Shown: one piece after another, positions 37,780 through 48,200 of the stretch
Position numbering within the stretch: the stretch's first letter is position 1
How the letters are laid out: each line of letters begins with the position of its first letter
Origin: an uncultured Bacteroidales bacterium
GTDB taxonomy: Bacteria > Bacteroidota > Bacteroidia > Bacteroidales > UBA932
Direction of reading: 5' to 3'
DNA: 64,000 nucleotides
NCBI GenBank assembly: GCA_900316955.1
Contig: ONEX01000013.1
Span: 28,454-92,453, forward strand
The notes under the pieces: model-generated
The model's database searches: none
Told to the model about the DNA's origin: nothing
Seen by the model: only the letters and a program-made list of their open reading frames with translations
Translations under genes and position numbers: made by a program

Positions 37780-40700
37780 ATGTTCCGATATATCCGGGCG
37801 GCCCTTGCGGCCGCCGCCCTGTTCCTCATTGCTCCGCTTATGAACGCCAATCCCGCGCCCGATAAGGACGGCCACGTGCTGACCGCCCTGTGGAAACAGT
37901 ACGAAGAGGCCTCCAAGGCCGACCGCCCCCAGAAGGAGGCGGAAATCCTCACGAAGATCAAGGTCGAGGCGGCCAGGCAGCGCCTCGCCGCCGACTTCTA
38001 CGACGCCGCCGTCAAGTACGTGGAGTCGGTACAGCGCCGCGACTGGAAGAAGCGGGACGAGCTCCGGAAGAACCTGGAGAAGGAGGTGAAGGACTTCGAC
38101 GAGCCGATGGTCACTTACCTCTGGATGAGCGAGCGGGATGGGGCTTCCTCCGACGCCCGCTGGGCCTTCGTCCGCGACCGCGCGGTGGCGTTCCGCGCCG
38201 GACACAACACCGCGCTGTACCGCGGCATCGGCGGCCTGATGGGCGGGGCGATGACGGATTTCGTGGCTTCGGACTATGAGTATGTGCTGTGGCACCTGCT
38301 CGGCGCCCGCCGATATGACGATCCGGAGAAGGACGAGATCTACCGGACCCTGAAGGCCGAGGTCGACGGGAAGGATCCCCAGGAAGGCTATCTGGCCTTC
38401 TATGTGGCGAACCGGACGAACGGGAAGGACGAACGCAAGGCCGCTTTGGAGGCCGTCGCGAAGAAGTACGCCGGCCAGGCCATCGCCTTCTGGCCCCGCC
38501 AGGAACTGCTCCGGATCCGGTTCAGCGAGTTGAACGAGCAGAAGGCCGGATCGGCCGCCTACCAGGCCCTCTATACGGACTGTCTCACCTACGAGAAGGA
38601 GCGCAAGGCCCGGAAGGGGGACGACGCTAAGATCGTCGCTGGCTGCACCTCCGTGAAGACCCTGACCGAAACCTTGACCGGCAAGGGCGTCGGCGTCCGC
38701 CTGCAGGACAAGCAAGTGTGCGTCACCTTCCGCAACCTGGACAAGGCCACGCTCACCCTCCGCGAAGGCGACAAGACGCTCAAGACCTGGAATCTCGCGA
38801 ACTCCACCCGCAGTTTCTATGTCTATGACACCGTGAAGGTGGCGCTCCCGCCGCTCGGCGACGGTTCCTACTCGCTGGAAGCCGTGAACGGGAAACTGAA
38901 CAGCATCGCCTACTATAACCAGCATACCCTTTCTATCGCGGTCCGCCGCGAGGCCGCCGGCTTCGCCGCGTATGTGACGGACTACCTCTCCGGCAAGCCC
39001 CTGGACCAGGCGAAGGTCACCCTCTGGAAGGGGGACAAGGCCGTGGTCTCGGAGCAGGTCCGGCTGGACGGCTTCACGGTGCTTCCCAAGAAGTTCCAGG
39101 AAACCATCGACGGTCACAAGGAAACATACTACAACCTGACGGCGGAAACCGGTTCCGGTACGGGCCTCCGGGCCAGCCAGCGCGTGGGCGCGCACGCTTA
39201 CTATTTCGAAGGCGACAGCGACGACAGCGCGGACCACACCTTCTGCCACATCTACAAGGACCGCGGCGCCTACAACCCCGGTGACATCCTCCAGTTCAAG
39301 GCTGTGGTGTACCAGGGCAACCTCGTGGACCGCATCTCCGTCGTCCCGGACAAGACCGTGGAGGTGATCCTCCTGAACAGCGAGGGCAAGGAAATCGACC
39401 GCCTGAAGCGGAAGACCAACGAGTTCGGCTCCGTCTCCGGTTCCTTCACCCTGCCCAAGGGCGAGCGCAACGGCTATTTCCAGCTGCAGGTGAAATCCGG
39501 CAAGCAGTACCTCGAGGGCGACTCTTTCCGCGTGGACGAGTTCGTCCTTCCGACCTTCACCCTCTCCTTCGACAAGAACGACAAACTGTACCTGAAGGGC
39601 GACGAGGTCGTGATCAAGGGCAAGGTCCAGAGCTACTCCGGCCACAGCCTGACCGGTGCCGACCTGGCCGTGAAGGTGGAGCGCTGGGGCAACGTTGTCC
39701 TGGAGACGAACGTCCAGCCCGCGGCCGACGGCACCTTCTCCATCACCTTCCCGGCGGAGGACACCGGCTGGTACAACGCCGAGGTCACCGTCACCGACGC
39801 CACAGGCGAGATGCAGGAATTCGGCACGGGCGTGTATGTCAGCGACAACATCTCCGTGTCCCTGACCATGCAGAACGGCGCCGAGGGCGAGTTCGTGCCG
39901 ATGGAAGAGAAGAACGAGCCGGGCCCGTTCCGCACAGCCCCGCGCCGCTGGCGTCCGGCCGCGGCCAAGTACATCGCCACCGGCGACGTGGCCCGCGTGC
40001 AGATGCAGGTGGACAACAGCGACGGGAACAAGATCGACGTCCCGGTCCGGTATGAGCTTGCGGACGAAGCCGGCAAGGTGGTCCGCCAGGGCCAGGCCGC
40101 GTCCGGCGAGGTCGTCGACATCGACCTGAAAGGCCTGCCCGACGGCCTGTATTCCCTCGTCGGCAAGGCGTCCGAGCGGGATGCCGAGGACGAGGCGAAG
40201 TGCTGGATCCTGAAGGTGAACCCGAAGGGGAAGGTCTTGGACGCCCCGGTGCGCCGCCTCTTCCTGACCGGTCCCGAGGATGTGCCGATGGGCGAGAAGA
40301 TCCGGCTGACGATGGGTACGGCCGACGGGGCCGAATACGCAATCGTCACCCTCTTCGGCAAGGCCCGGAAGGTGCTGGAAACCCGGAAGGTCGTCCTCAA
40401 GGGCGTCCGGGCGAAGGAAGGCTCCCTGGCTACCCTCGAGTTCGATTACAAGCCCGACTATCCGGACGCCGTCCGCCTGCAAGTGTTCTACTTCAAGCGC
40501 GGCGATTCCGTGGTCTTCGACAAGGAATACTCCCGCACGCGCACCCGCCTGGCGTTGCCGCTGAAGTTCGAGTCCTTCACGGACAAGGCCTTCCCGGGCA
40601 CTTCCTATACCTTCACCCTGAAGACCGATCCGGGCGTGGAGGCCCTGGCGGCGGTGTATGACAAGAGCATCGACGCCATCGCCGGCAACTGGTGGCCGGT

Positions 40701-43077
40701 GGTCACCCTGCGGGAGTTCAGCGTCCCGTACGTGAGCATCGAGTCTGCCTGCGGCCGGGTGAACGGGGACAATCCGTACGAAGAGGAACTGGCGCTGGAA
40801 GAGACGGCGGTGGTCGGCTATGGCGCCGCGCCGATGATGAAGGCGACGCGTTCCGCCAACGCCGCGATGCGGGACCAGATGGTCCTGGCAGAAGCGCCGA
40901 TGGCGGCAAAGGAGTCCGCCGACGCCGCTTTCGATGAGGCAGGGCCGGAGGTGACGGTGCGCTCCAAGTTCGAGAACGCATTGACCTTCCAGCCGCACCT
41001 CGTGTCCGATGCGGCCGGCAACCTCTCGTTCACGTTCAATACGTCCGACAAGCTCTCCACCTACTATGTGGCGCTGTATGCCCATGACAAGGGGATGCGG
41101 AACACCTTCCTCCGCGAGGAGATGGTCGTGAGCGTGCCCGTGAAGGTGGCGGTCGTGGAACCGCAGTTCCTCTATGTGGGCGACACCTACGAGGTGGCCG
41201 CCAGCGTGTCCTCGAACTCCGACAAGCCGGTATCCGGCTGGCTGTACCTCTATACGTATCCGTCCAAGGACTATGAAGGCGTGGAGCCGATGGGCGTCCA
41301 GCGCGTCGCCGTCACCGTCCCGGCGGGCGGCACGGAAAGCCACCGCTTCCCGGTCCGCGTGCCGGCCGTCGAGACCCTTGGCTTCAAGGTGGTCTTCGCC
41401 GCCGACGAGTTCTCCGACGCCGTCTTCCTCCCGGTTCCGGTGAAGAAACCCGTCCAGGCCCTCACCGAAGCCCATTCCGCCGTGCTCCGCGCCGGCATGG
41501 ACCGGGAAACCCTGCTCGCGGAACTCCGTTCCCGCTTCGTCAACATCCCGGCCTCCGAGGCCGCCTTGACCGAAACCACCCTCCTGGACCTCGTCCGCGC
41601 CGCCATCCCCGCCAAGGTGGATCCCGCCGGCAAGGACGTCCTCTCCCTCTCCGAGGCCTACTACGTCCGCCTGCTGACTTCCGTCATTCCGGGCTCTTCC
41701 TCTTCCGTCATTCCGGGCTTGACCCGGAATCTCCCCGACGGCACCGACGACCTCCTCACCAAAGTCCTCGCCTGCCGCAACAACGACGGCGGCTTCGGCT
41801 GGTTCGAGGGGATGGAGTCCTCGCCCATCATCACGGCCGTGCTGCTGCAGCGCTTCGCGAAGCTGCGCGACCACGGCTTCGAGGTGCCGGACCTGGCCTC
41901 TTCCGTCAAGTTCCTGGACACCAGGCACTTCGCGACGGAACTCCCGTACTGGCGCGGCTACCTGTCCGACGCCCAGTACCTGTTCGTCCGTTCCCTCTAT
42001 CCGACGGTCCCCTTCGAGGTGAAGCCGGCGACGAAGGAAGGCAAGAAGCGGTTCGAGGAGTTCCAGAAGTATGTGAAGGGATACCTCGTTCCGTCCGCGA
42101 AGGACGGCCGCGGCCTGCAGGGCCAGATCATGGCCAAGGCCCGCCGCGTGCAGACCCTGCTCAACCTTTCCGCCTCCTCCGAGGGCATCGCCCTGGCGAA
42201 GGCCTGGGGCGTGAAGGTCGCCGCGAAGTCCCGGATGGAATCCTCCCTGAAGGCCGACATCGCCTCCCTGAAGGAATACGCCGTGGAGCACCGCGACGGC
42301 GGCTGGTACTATCCGAACGCCGTGATGCCTTGGCGCGGCCTCCTCGAGACCGAGGCCGATGCGCACGCCCTCCTGTGCAACCTGATGCAGCCGTATGCGC
42401 CGCAAATCTCCGACGGCATCCGCCTCTGGCTGATGCTCCAGAAGGAGACGCAGAAGTGGGATGAGAGCCCGGCGTTCGTGGACGCGATCACCGCCATCCT
42501 GGACGGTTCCGACGCAGTCCTCGCCACCTCCATCCTGTCCTATTCCGGTTCCTACGAGAAGCCTTTCGCGGACATCAAGGCCGCCGGCAACGGCTTCACC
42601 ATCGCCCGCAAGTTCTTCCGCGAAAAGACCGTGGAGAAGGTCCATGACGACCGCACCTCTGACAAGAACGACCAGGTGACCGTCCGCGAGGAAATCGCGC
42701 CCGGCACGCCGGTCGCGGTGGGCGACAAGATCATCGCCGAGTATCAGGTCTGGAACCAGGAGAACCGCAGCTTCGTGAAGGTCGACGCGTTCCGCGAGGC
42801 CGCCCTGCGGCCGGTCCAGCAGCTGTCCGGCCACACGGGCTGGGGCTGGTTCCGCCTCCGCAGCCTCACCTTCACCCCGCAGGGCTACCGCAACGTGAAG
42901 GCCGACCGTACCGAATACTTCTTCGACTCCTTCCCGGAGGAGAATACCACCCTCACCGAGGAATTCTTCGTCACCCAGGCCGGTACCTTCACCGCCCCGG
43001 TCCTCACCGTCGAATCCCTCTACGCCCCCCACTACCGCGCCAACGACGCCTTCCACGGCGTCCTCGCGGTGGAGTAG
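37780..43077 (+). CDS. Alpha-2-macroglobulin-like (MG2) exported protein without thioester
   Basis: This 1765-residue exported protein (signal MFRYIRAALAAAALFLIAP) starts at the ATG at 37780. It has an N-terminal helical region, a chain of macroglobulin beta-sandwich domains (MG2-type GDILQFKAVVYQGN near residue 500), the alpha-2-macroglobulin core (FENALTFQPHLVSDAAGNLSF near 1065), an alpha/alpha toroid (NNDGGFGWFEGMESSP near 1330) and a receptor-domain-like end. No CxEQ thioester is seen, so it cannot trap proteases covalently as ECAM does. Odd points: a TonB-box-like ETAVVGYGA near 1010, as in SusC, and a repeat-derived insert near 1301-1318 (SVIPGSSSSVIPGLTRNLPD). The cell role is unknown. 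Confidence 0.85.
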   Translation: MFRYIRAALAAAALFLIAPLMNANPAPDKDGHVLTALWKQYEEASKADRPQKEAEILTKIKVEAARQRLAADFYDAAVKYVESVQRRDWKKRDELRKNLEKEVKDFDEPMVTYLWMSERDGASSDARWAFVRDRAVAFRAGHNTALYRGIGGLMGGAMTDFVASDYEYVLWHLLGARRYDDPEKDEIYRTLKAEVDGKDPQEGYLAFYVANRTNGKDERKAALEAVAKKYAGQAIAFWPRQELLRIRFSELNEQKAGSAAYQALYTDCLTYEKERKARKGDDAKIVAGCTSVKTLTETLTGKGVGVRLQDKQVCVTFRNLDKATLTLREGDKTLKTWNLANSTRSFYVYDTVKVALPPLGDGSYSLEAVNGKLNSIAYYNQHTLSIAVRREAAGFAAYVTDYLSGKPLDQAKVTLWKGDKAVVSEQVRLDGFTVLPKKFQETIDGHKETYYNLTAETGSGTGLRASQRVGAHAYYFEGDSDDSADHTFCHIYKDRGAYNPGDILQFKAVVYQGNLVDRISVVPDKTVEVILLNSEGKEIDRLKRKTNEFGSVSGSFTLPKGERNGYFQLQVKSGKQYLEGDSFRVDEFVLPTFTLSFDKNDKLYLKGDEVVIKGKVQSYSGHSLTGADLAVKVERWGNVVLETNVQPAADGTFSITFPAEDTGWYNAEVTVTDATGEMQEFGTGVYVSDNISVSLTMQNGAEGEFVPMEEKNEPGPFRTAPRRWRPAAAKYIATGDVARVQMQVDNSDGNKIDVPVRYELADEAGKVVRQGQAASGEVVDIDLKGLPDGLYSLVGKASERDAEDEAKCWILKVNPKGKVLDAPVRRLFLTGPEDVPMGEKIRLTMGTADGAEYAIVTLFGKARKVLETRKVVLKGVRAKEGSLATLEFDYKPDYPDAVRLQVFYFKRGDSVVFDKEYSRTRTRLALPLKFESFTDKAFPGTSYTFTLKTDPGVEALAAVYDKSIDAIAGNWWPVVTLREFSVPYVSIESACGRVNGDNPYEEELALEETAVVGYGAAPMMKATRSANAAMRDQMVLAEAPMAAKESADAAFDEAGPEVTVRSKFENALTFQPHLVSDAAGNLSFTFNTSDKLSTYYVALYAHDKGMRNTFLREEMVVSVPVKVAVVEPQFLYVGDTYEVAASVSSNSDKPVSGWLYLYTYPSKDYEGVEPMGVQRVAVTVPAGGTESHRFPVRVPAVETLGFKVVFAADEFSDAVFLPVPVKKPVQALTEAHSAVLRAGMDRETLLAELRSRFVNIPASEAALTETTLLDLVRAAIPAKVDPAGKDVLSLSEAYYVRLLTSVIPGSSSSVIPGLTRNLPDGTDDLLTKVLACRNNDGGFGWFEGMESSPIITAVLLQRFAKLRDHGFEVPDLASSVKFLDTRHFATELPYWRGYLSDAQYLFVRSLYPTVPFEVKPATKEGKKRFEEFQKYVKGYLVPSAKDGRGLQGQIMAKARRVQTLLNLSASSEGIALAKAWGVKVAAKSRMESSLKADIASLKEYAVEHRDGGWYYPNAVMPWRGLLETEADAHALLCNLMQPYAPQISDGIRLWLMLQKETQKWDESPAFVDAITAILDGSDAVLATSILSYSGSYEKPFADIKAAGNGFTIARKFFREKTVEKVHDDRTSDKNDQVTVREEIAPGTPVAVGDKIIAEYQVWNQENRSFVKVDAFREAALRPVQQLSGHTGWGWFRLRSLTFTPQGYRNVKADRTEYFFDSFPEENTTLTEEFFVTQAGTFTAPVLTVESLYAPHYRANDAFHGVLAVE
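41681..41695. repeat. Half copy of the family A repeat
   Basis: CCGTCATTCCGGGCT repeats the left arm and flank of the full element that begins 23 bases downstream. Together the two form a direct repeat with a partial deletion, in frame within the alpha-2-macroglobulin-like gene. Confidence 0.75.
41709..41731. repeat. Family A palindromic repeat inside the alpha-2-macroglobulin-like gene
   Basis: Arms ATTCCGGG (41710-41717) and CCCGGAAT (41723-41730) with loop CTTGA. It is read in frame as VIPGLTRNL, between the preceding domain and the toroid domain. Confidence 0.9.
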
Positions 43078-43080
43078 CCT

Positions 43081-43103
43081 CATTCCGGGCTTGACCCGGA
43101 ATC
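43081..43103. repeat. Family A palindromic repeat between converging genes
   Basis: Arms ATTCCGGG (43082-43089) and CCCGGAAT (43095-43102) with loop CTTGA fill almost all of the 26-base gap between the stop codons of the plus-strand alpha-2-macroglobulin-like gene and minus-strand pbpC. It may form a 3'-end hairpin for both transcripts. Confidence 0.9.
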
Positions 43104-45254
43104 TCATTTCACCGTAAATCCCACCGAAACACTGTTGCCGTCACCGTCCACCACGGTGACGGCGTGTTTTCCGGGGGCGGGGGAGAGGCGCATCTGGTGG
43201 ATGAGGCGGGTTTCGCCGAGGTAGGTGTCGTCCAGGTGCCAGTAGAGGGTGGCGGCCGGGTCGCGATGGACGGCCTGGAAGACGGCGCCGCCCTCGCTGC
43301 CGTCCAGCTGGCGGGGCAACGTGAGGATGCTGCCGGGTTCCGGGTAGAGGAACTCCATCCGGGCGGCGTCCCGGGTGGCGGGACGGACCACGTATTCCGG
43401 ATGATAGGCCTTGTAGTACCACTCCATGGCGGGCGGTAGCCGGAAGGTGCCGTCCTTATGGTAGGGGCACACTTCGCTTTCCTGCGCCTGCGCCGGGAGC
43501 AACACGCGTTCGTAGTCCGGGCATTCCTGGCTGCGTAGCATGCCGGACTCCTTGCACACGTCCAGCCACACGCCGCCGTCCAGGGGTTCTTCGAACCAGT
43601 CGGCGGTGGGTGGCAGGAGGTTCAGCAGGTCGAACAGGACGGGGCCGGCGGTCTTGGCGCCGGTCATGCCCGCCACACCGTGCCCGTCGGCGTTGCCGCA
43701 CCACACGCCCACGGCGTAGTCCGGCGTCACGCCAACGGCCCAGGCGTCCCGGGAGCCGTAGCTCGTACCGGTTTTCCACGCGGCTTTCCGCACGGAACGG
43801 ATCAGTTTCCAGTCGATTTCATCCGGTCGGTTGACTTCTTTCAGGGCCTCGAAGGTGTACCAGAGGGCTAGCCGGTCCCGGAACGGGGAATCCGTCGGCA
43901 GCCCGTCATAGCTCCGGACCATATCGGCATAGGCGCGGGTGATGTCGGCCAGGGTGCCCTCGCCGCCGCCCAGGATGAGCGAAAGCCCATAGTAGGAGGC
44001 GTCCCGGGGCAGGGTGGAGAGGCCGGCGTCCCGCAGGATTTTCAGGAAGCGCGGCGGCCCGTAGGCGCGCAGCAGGTGCACGGCGGGCACGTTCAGCGAC
44101 CGGGCCAGCGCCTCGGCCGCCGGAACCGCCCCGTGGAACTGCAGGTCGAAGTTCTGCGGCGTGAAGCCGTTCAGGTTCACCGGCGTGTCCCGCAGCAGCG
44201 TCCGGGGCAGGATGGTTCCGTCCTGCAGGGCGGCGCAGTACAGGAACGGCTTCAGGATGCTGCCCGTGCTGCGCGGGGACGCCGCGATATCCACCTCGGA
44301 ACCGTGGCGAGTACGCAGGGGAGAAGCGTTCCCCACATAGGCGATCGTCTCGCCGCTGCGGATGTCCAGGATGACGGCCGCGAGGTCCGCCGTCCCGCTG
44401 AGCGCTAACTCGTCGGACCAGCGCGTCGTGGCGTCCTCCACCTGCCGTTGCAGGGAAATGTCGATGCCGGTGCGCGTTTCTTGCCCGCGGGGCTGCGCCT
44501 CCACGAGGTGGCGGGCTAGGTTGGGCAGGGGATAGGGCGCGTCCGGCAAGGGCTCTGCCAGCGCCGTTTCCAGCGTCGATGCATCGAAGCATCCCCGCCG
44601 GTGCAGCCGCTCCAGCAGGCGGTTCCGCTTGGCCAGCAGCTGGTCGCGGGCCTTGCCGGGATGGATGGAGGCCGGCGCGTTGGGAAGGACGGCCAGGGTG
44701 GCGGATTCAGCCCAGGAAAGTTCTCCGGCCGGGCGCCCGAAGTAGCGCCAGGCCGCCGCTTCCAGCCCTACGACATTGCCTCCGAACGGGGCGTGGAACG
44801 CGTACAGGGCCAGGATTTCATCCTTGGAACAGCGGAATTCCAGCCGGGTGGCCAGGACAGCCTCCACGAGTTTCTGCCAGAGCGTCCGCTCCCGGTTCCG
44901 GGACAGGCGGATCACCTGCATCGTGAGCGTACTGCCGCCGCTCACCACGTGCCCGGCGCGCGCGTTGTCCGCAGCGGCGCGGACCAGCGCCACCGGGTTC
45001 ACGCCCGGATGCCACCGGAAATGCCGGTCCTCGAACTGGACGAGCGCCGTGGCGAACCGGGCGGGCACGGTGTCACACGGCGGGAACCGCCACTGCTGGT
45101 CCGCCGCGATGCGGGCGCCCAGCAGTTCGCCGTTCCGGTCGGTGACCACCGTCGCGTAGGACGTACCTTGGAAAAGGTCCTTCGGCAGGCAGCACAGCCA
45201 GCCTGCCAGAAGGACCTCGAAAAGAATCAGAAGGATGGCCTTGCGGCGGCTCAT
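43104..45254 (-). CDS. pbpC: Penicillin-binding protein 1C
   Basis: This 716-residue bifunctional class A penicillin-binding protein has one N-terminal membrane anchor (AILLILFEVLLAGWLCCL), a glycosyltransferase-51 domain with EDRHFRWHPGVNP and GGSTLTMQVIRL (about residues 75-120), a transpeptidase domain with active-site SILK (Ser332) and KTGTSYGSRDAW (about 490), and a C-terminal PBP1C-specific domain (FLYPEPGSILTLPRQLDG). It polymerises and cross-links peptidoglycan in the periplasm. The ATG at 45254 is chosen: it overlaps the stop of the thioester alpha-2-macroglobulin gene (ATGA), and the protein begins MSRRKAILLI as an anchor. This pairing matches yfhM-pbpC in Escherichia coli. Confidence 0.95.
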   Translation of the reverse strand: MSRRKAILLILFEVLLAGWLCCLPKDLFQGTSYATVVTDRNGELLGARIAADQQWRFPPCDTVPARFATALVQFEDRHFRWHPGVNPVALVRAAADNARAGHVVSGGSTLTMQVIRLSRNRERTLWQKLVEAVLATRLEFRCSKDEILALYAFHAPFGGNVVGLEAAAWRYFGRPAGELSWAESATLAVLPNAPASIHPGKARDQLLAKRNRLLERLHRRGCFDASTLETALAEPLPDAPYPLPNLARHLVEAQPRGQETRTGIDISLQRQVEDATTRWSDELALSGTADLAAVILDIRSGETIAYVGNASPLRTRHGSEVDIAASPRSTGSILKPFLYCAALQDGTILPRTLLRDTPVNLNGFTPQNFDLQFHGAVPAAEALARSLNVPAVHLLRAYGPPRFLKILRDAGLSTLPRDASYYGLSLILGGGEGTLADITRAYADMVRSYDGLPTDSPFRDRLALWYTFEALKEVNRPDEIDWKLIRSVRKAAWKTGTSYGSRDAWAVGVTPDYAVGVWCGNADGHGVAGMTGAKTAGPVLFDLLNLLPPTADWFEEPLDGGVWLDVCKESGMLRSQECPDYERVLLPAQAQESEVCPYHKDGTFRLPPAMEWYYKAYHPEYVVRPATRDAARMEFLYPEPGSILTLPRQLDGSEGGAVFQAVHRDPAATLYWHLDDTYLGETRLIHQMRLSPAPGKHAVTVVDGDGNSVSVGFTVK

Positions 45255-48200
45255 CGGGTGACGGCCGCCTGGCCGGAAGCCGTGTTGGCGGCCACGTGCG
45301 GATTGTACATCGCCGAGCACGTGACGGCCGGCAGGGTGTACACGCCTTCGTAGGCGGCCCTGAGCTTCAGGTTGAAGGTTTTGGAAGCGCCGCGGCCCAG
45401 GTCGAAGAACCAGTCGCAGCGGTCGTCGCGGATGTCGCGGTGCTCCCCGCCGTTATCGACGCCCGTGCGGAGCCGGTCGTTGAGGATTTCCCAGCCGGAC
45501 GGGATGCGCTCGCTGAGAGCGAGGGACGTGTAGGCGTTCTGCGTGGGGTTCGTGACCTTCACGCTGGCGGTGAACTCCTTGCCCTGCGGGATGGAAGCCG
45601 GATTGACGGCATTCCCCTCGGCGTCCTTGTAGGTCACCTCGATCTTCAAGGCGTTGGAGGCGGCGGCGACCGGCGTTCCGGCCGGCGCCTTGCCCACCTT
45701 CGTCATCGTGGCGTACAGGAGTCCGTCGGCGGTATTCTGCACGTCCACCTTTCCGGAAACCGGCTGGGCATAGACGGATTTCGCCGAGGTGACTTCCTTT
45801 CCGCCCACCGTGGCCTTGACCGTCTGCGTGCCCACCTTGGCGAACAGACGGTCCATCGCCATGGCGGCGAAGGCGGCCTCCTGGGTTGAATACCAGCCCT
45901 TGTTGATCTCCTCGGCCACCTCGAGGGCGGCGGGAAGCGCCTGAGGCAGGTTGTCGGTGAGGGCGAGGACCTGGAGGAGGATGGACTTGTCCCGGAGCGT
46001 GGAACCGTACGTGAAGTCGCCGGCCCCGTATTCTCCGGTGGAGGCGACCTCCTTGTCCACGACCTCCTGGGCCGTCTTCACCTTGCCGCTCACGGCATAG
46101 GCGGCGGCGAGCATCCATTCGGCGCGGCCTTCCAGCTTGCCGGATTCCTTCAGGCGGTTCATCGCCGCATTGGCGGGCGCGCCCGCGACGGCGAGGGAGT
46201 AAAGCCGGTAGCACTCGTCCAGCTGGCTGAACACGGCGGTGCCGGCGAGGCGGTAGGCCTGGCTCAGGTTCGTCTGGAAGCGCTTCCAGTTGCCGATGAC
46301 ATCGTTCTGGACCTCGAAGCCGGCCGCGGCCGCCTCGGCGAGGAACTGGCCGGCCATGGAACTGGCCCAGGTGTCGGAGTTGTTGCCGCCGCTCCAGTAG
46401 GAGAAGCCGCCGTCGCTCCGCTGGCGGGCGTACAGCTGGTGGATGAGCCCCGGAATCTGCTCGCGCGCCTCCTCAGAATCGGCCTCGGAGAGCTGCGGAA
46501 GCAGGTGGAGCATCGTCAGGCCCCGGGCGGAGATCTGCTCGGTGCAGTTGTACGGATAGTTCTTCATCGTCCGGAACAGGCCGGCCGCATCGACGGCGGG
46601 GAAGCCCGCCAGCTCGAGGGTGGCGCCGTCACCGGCGTCGAACGCGACGCTCTTGCCCGGCTCGATGCGCTCCTGGCGGATGGTCACGGTCTCCGGATTC
46701 GGGTTCACGACCTGGATGTCGATGGTCTCCGAGGTCTTGCGGGAACCGCCTTCCGCCGTGACGGTGACCTTGGCGCCGCCTTCCCCGGCGGTCTTGAGGG
46801 CGAAGCGGACCACGTTGTCGCCCGCCTTGTCGAAGTGGGTCGTCGCGGTCGTGGCGCCGTCGGCCTGGAGGGCGCCCTCGGCCTTGACGGTGACCTTGAC
46901 GTCCTGGACCTTGTCGTCCAGGGCGAACACGTTCACCGGGAGGACGACGTTCTCTCCGGCGGCGATCTGCCTCGGGAGCGTGGCGAGGACCATCAGCGGG
47001 GATTTGACCGTCACGGTCTTCGCGGCGTTGCCGTAGGCCCCGTCGTGGCCGGCGACCACCATCACGCGGAGGCTGCCCACGTACATCGGAAGCTTGATGT
47101 CATGCTTGCCCGTGCCCTTGGCGAGGGTGAAGGGGCCCAGGAACTGCACCACCGGGTTGAACCGGTTGTCCTTGCGGGCCGCGCGGATGTTCTCCTGGTC
47201 GCCGCCGATGGACAGCATCGGGCTGAAGCGGCCGGCGAAGGCGCCGATCACCTCGTCGTACAGGTCCCAGGTCTTCACACCCAGGGCTTCGGTCTGGTAC
47301 ATCGCATCCCACGGGGACGGGGTCTTGAAGGCGGTGAGGTCCAGCAGGCCCTCGTCCACGACGGCGAGCGTGTAGGTCATGGGCTTCCCGGATTTCTCGG
47401 ACACCTGGACGGTGAACGCCTCCTCCGGGGCCACGGTGTCGGCCACCTTGACCACCGGCTCCAGGTGCGAGTCGGGATCCTCCACCAGGAGGCGCTTCAC
47501 GCCGTACAGGCGCAGCGGCTGGCCGCCTTCCGAAGCCTCGTACGGGCGGACCAGGGTGATATGGACATAGAAGTTCGGCGCCATCTCCGGGGTGACGGTG
47601 AAGGTGTAGGGCGTGTCCTTGGACGCGTCCGTGGACACCCACTCGCGGGCGATCACGCCGGCGGCGTTCTCCAGGCTCACGAGCGCCTGGCCGCCCTGGG
47701 CGGCGGGGATGTAGACCTTGGCCTTCTCGCCGGCGCGGTAGCTGTCCTTGTCGGCGGCAAAGGTGAGCATGGACAGGGCGTTGGGATCCTCGCGGCCGGA
47801 GCGGCCCTTGTAGGCGGGCCAGTCGATGACGACGGTCTGGCCGGCGATGTGACCGCCCGCGACGTCCCGCACGACGACCAGGTAGCGGCCCCAGTCGGCC
47901 TCGGCGGCGCGGAGGTTGAAGGTGACGTCCTGCGAGCCGGAAGTGAGCTTGCCGGAGGCGACGGGCTTCGCGTTCCGGCCGTTCACGTAGCCGGCGAGCT
48001 GGTCCGGGTCGTTGTCCCACCACCAGCTCCACTCGGTCTTGAACACGCGGTATTCCAGTTCGCGGCCGGAAAGCCGGGCCCCCTGGGCGTCGACCACGGC
48101 CACCTGGACGGTGTTGTCCTTGTCGGTCTCCAGTTCGCCGGCCGGCAGTTTCACGCCCACATAGGCCGGGAACGGGGAGTAGGGAACGGTCTGGGTGGTG

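Noticed and set aside
37729-43107. 1792-codon open frame on the minus strand opposite the alpha-2-macroglobulin-like gene
   Set aside because: It is the antisense shadow of a GC-rich gene: low-complexity Gly/Val/Arg/Leu-rich product, no motif, and the plus-strand frame has clear domains.
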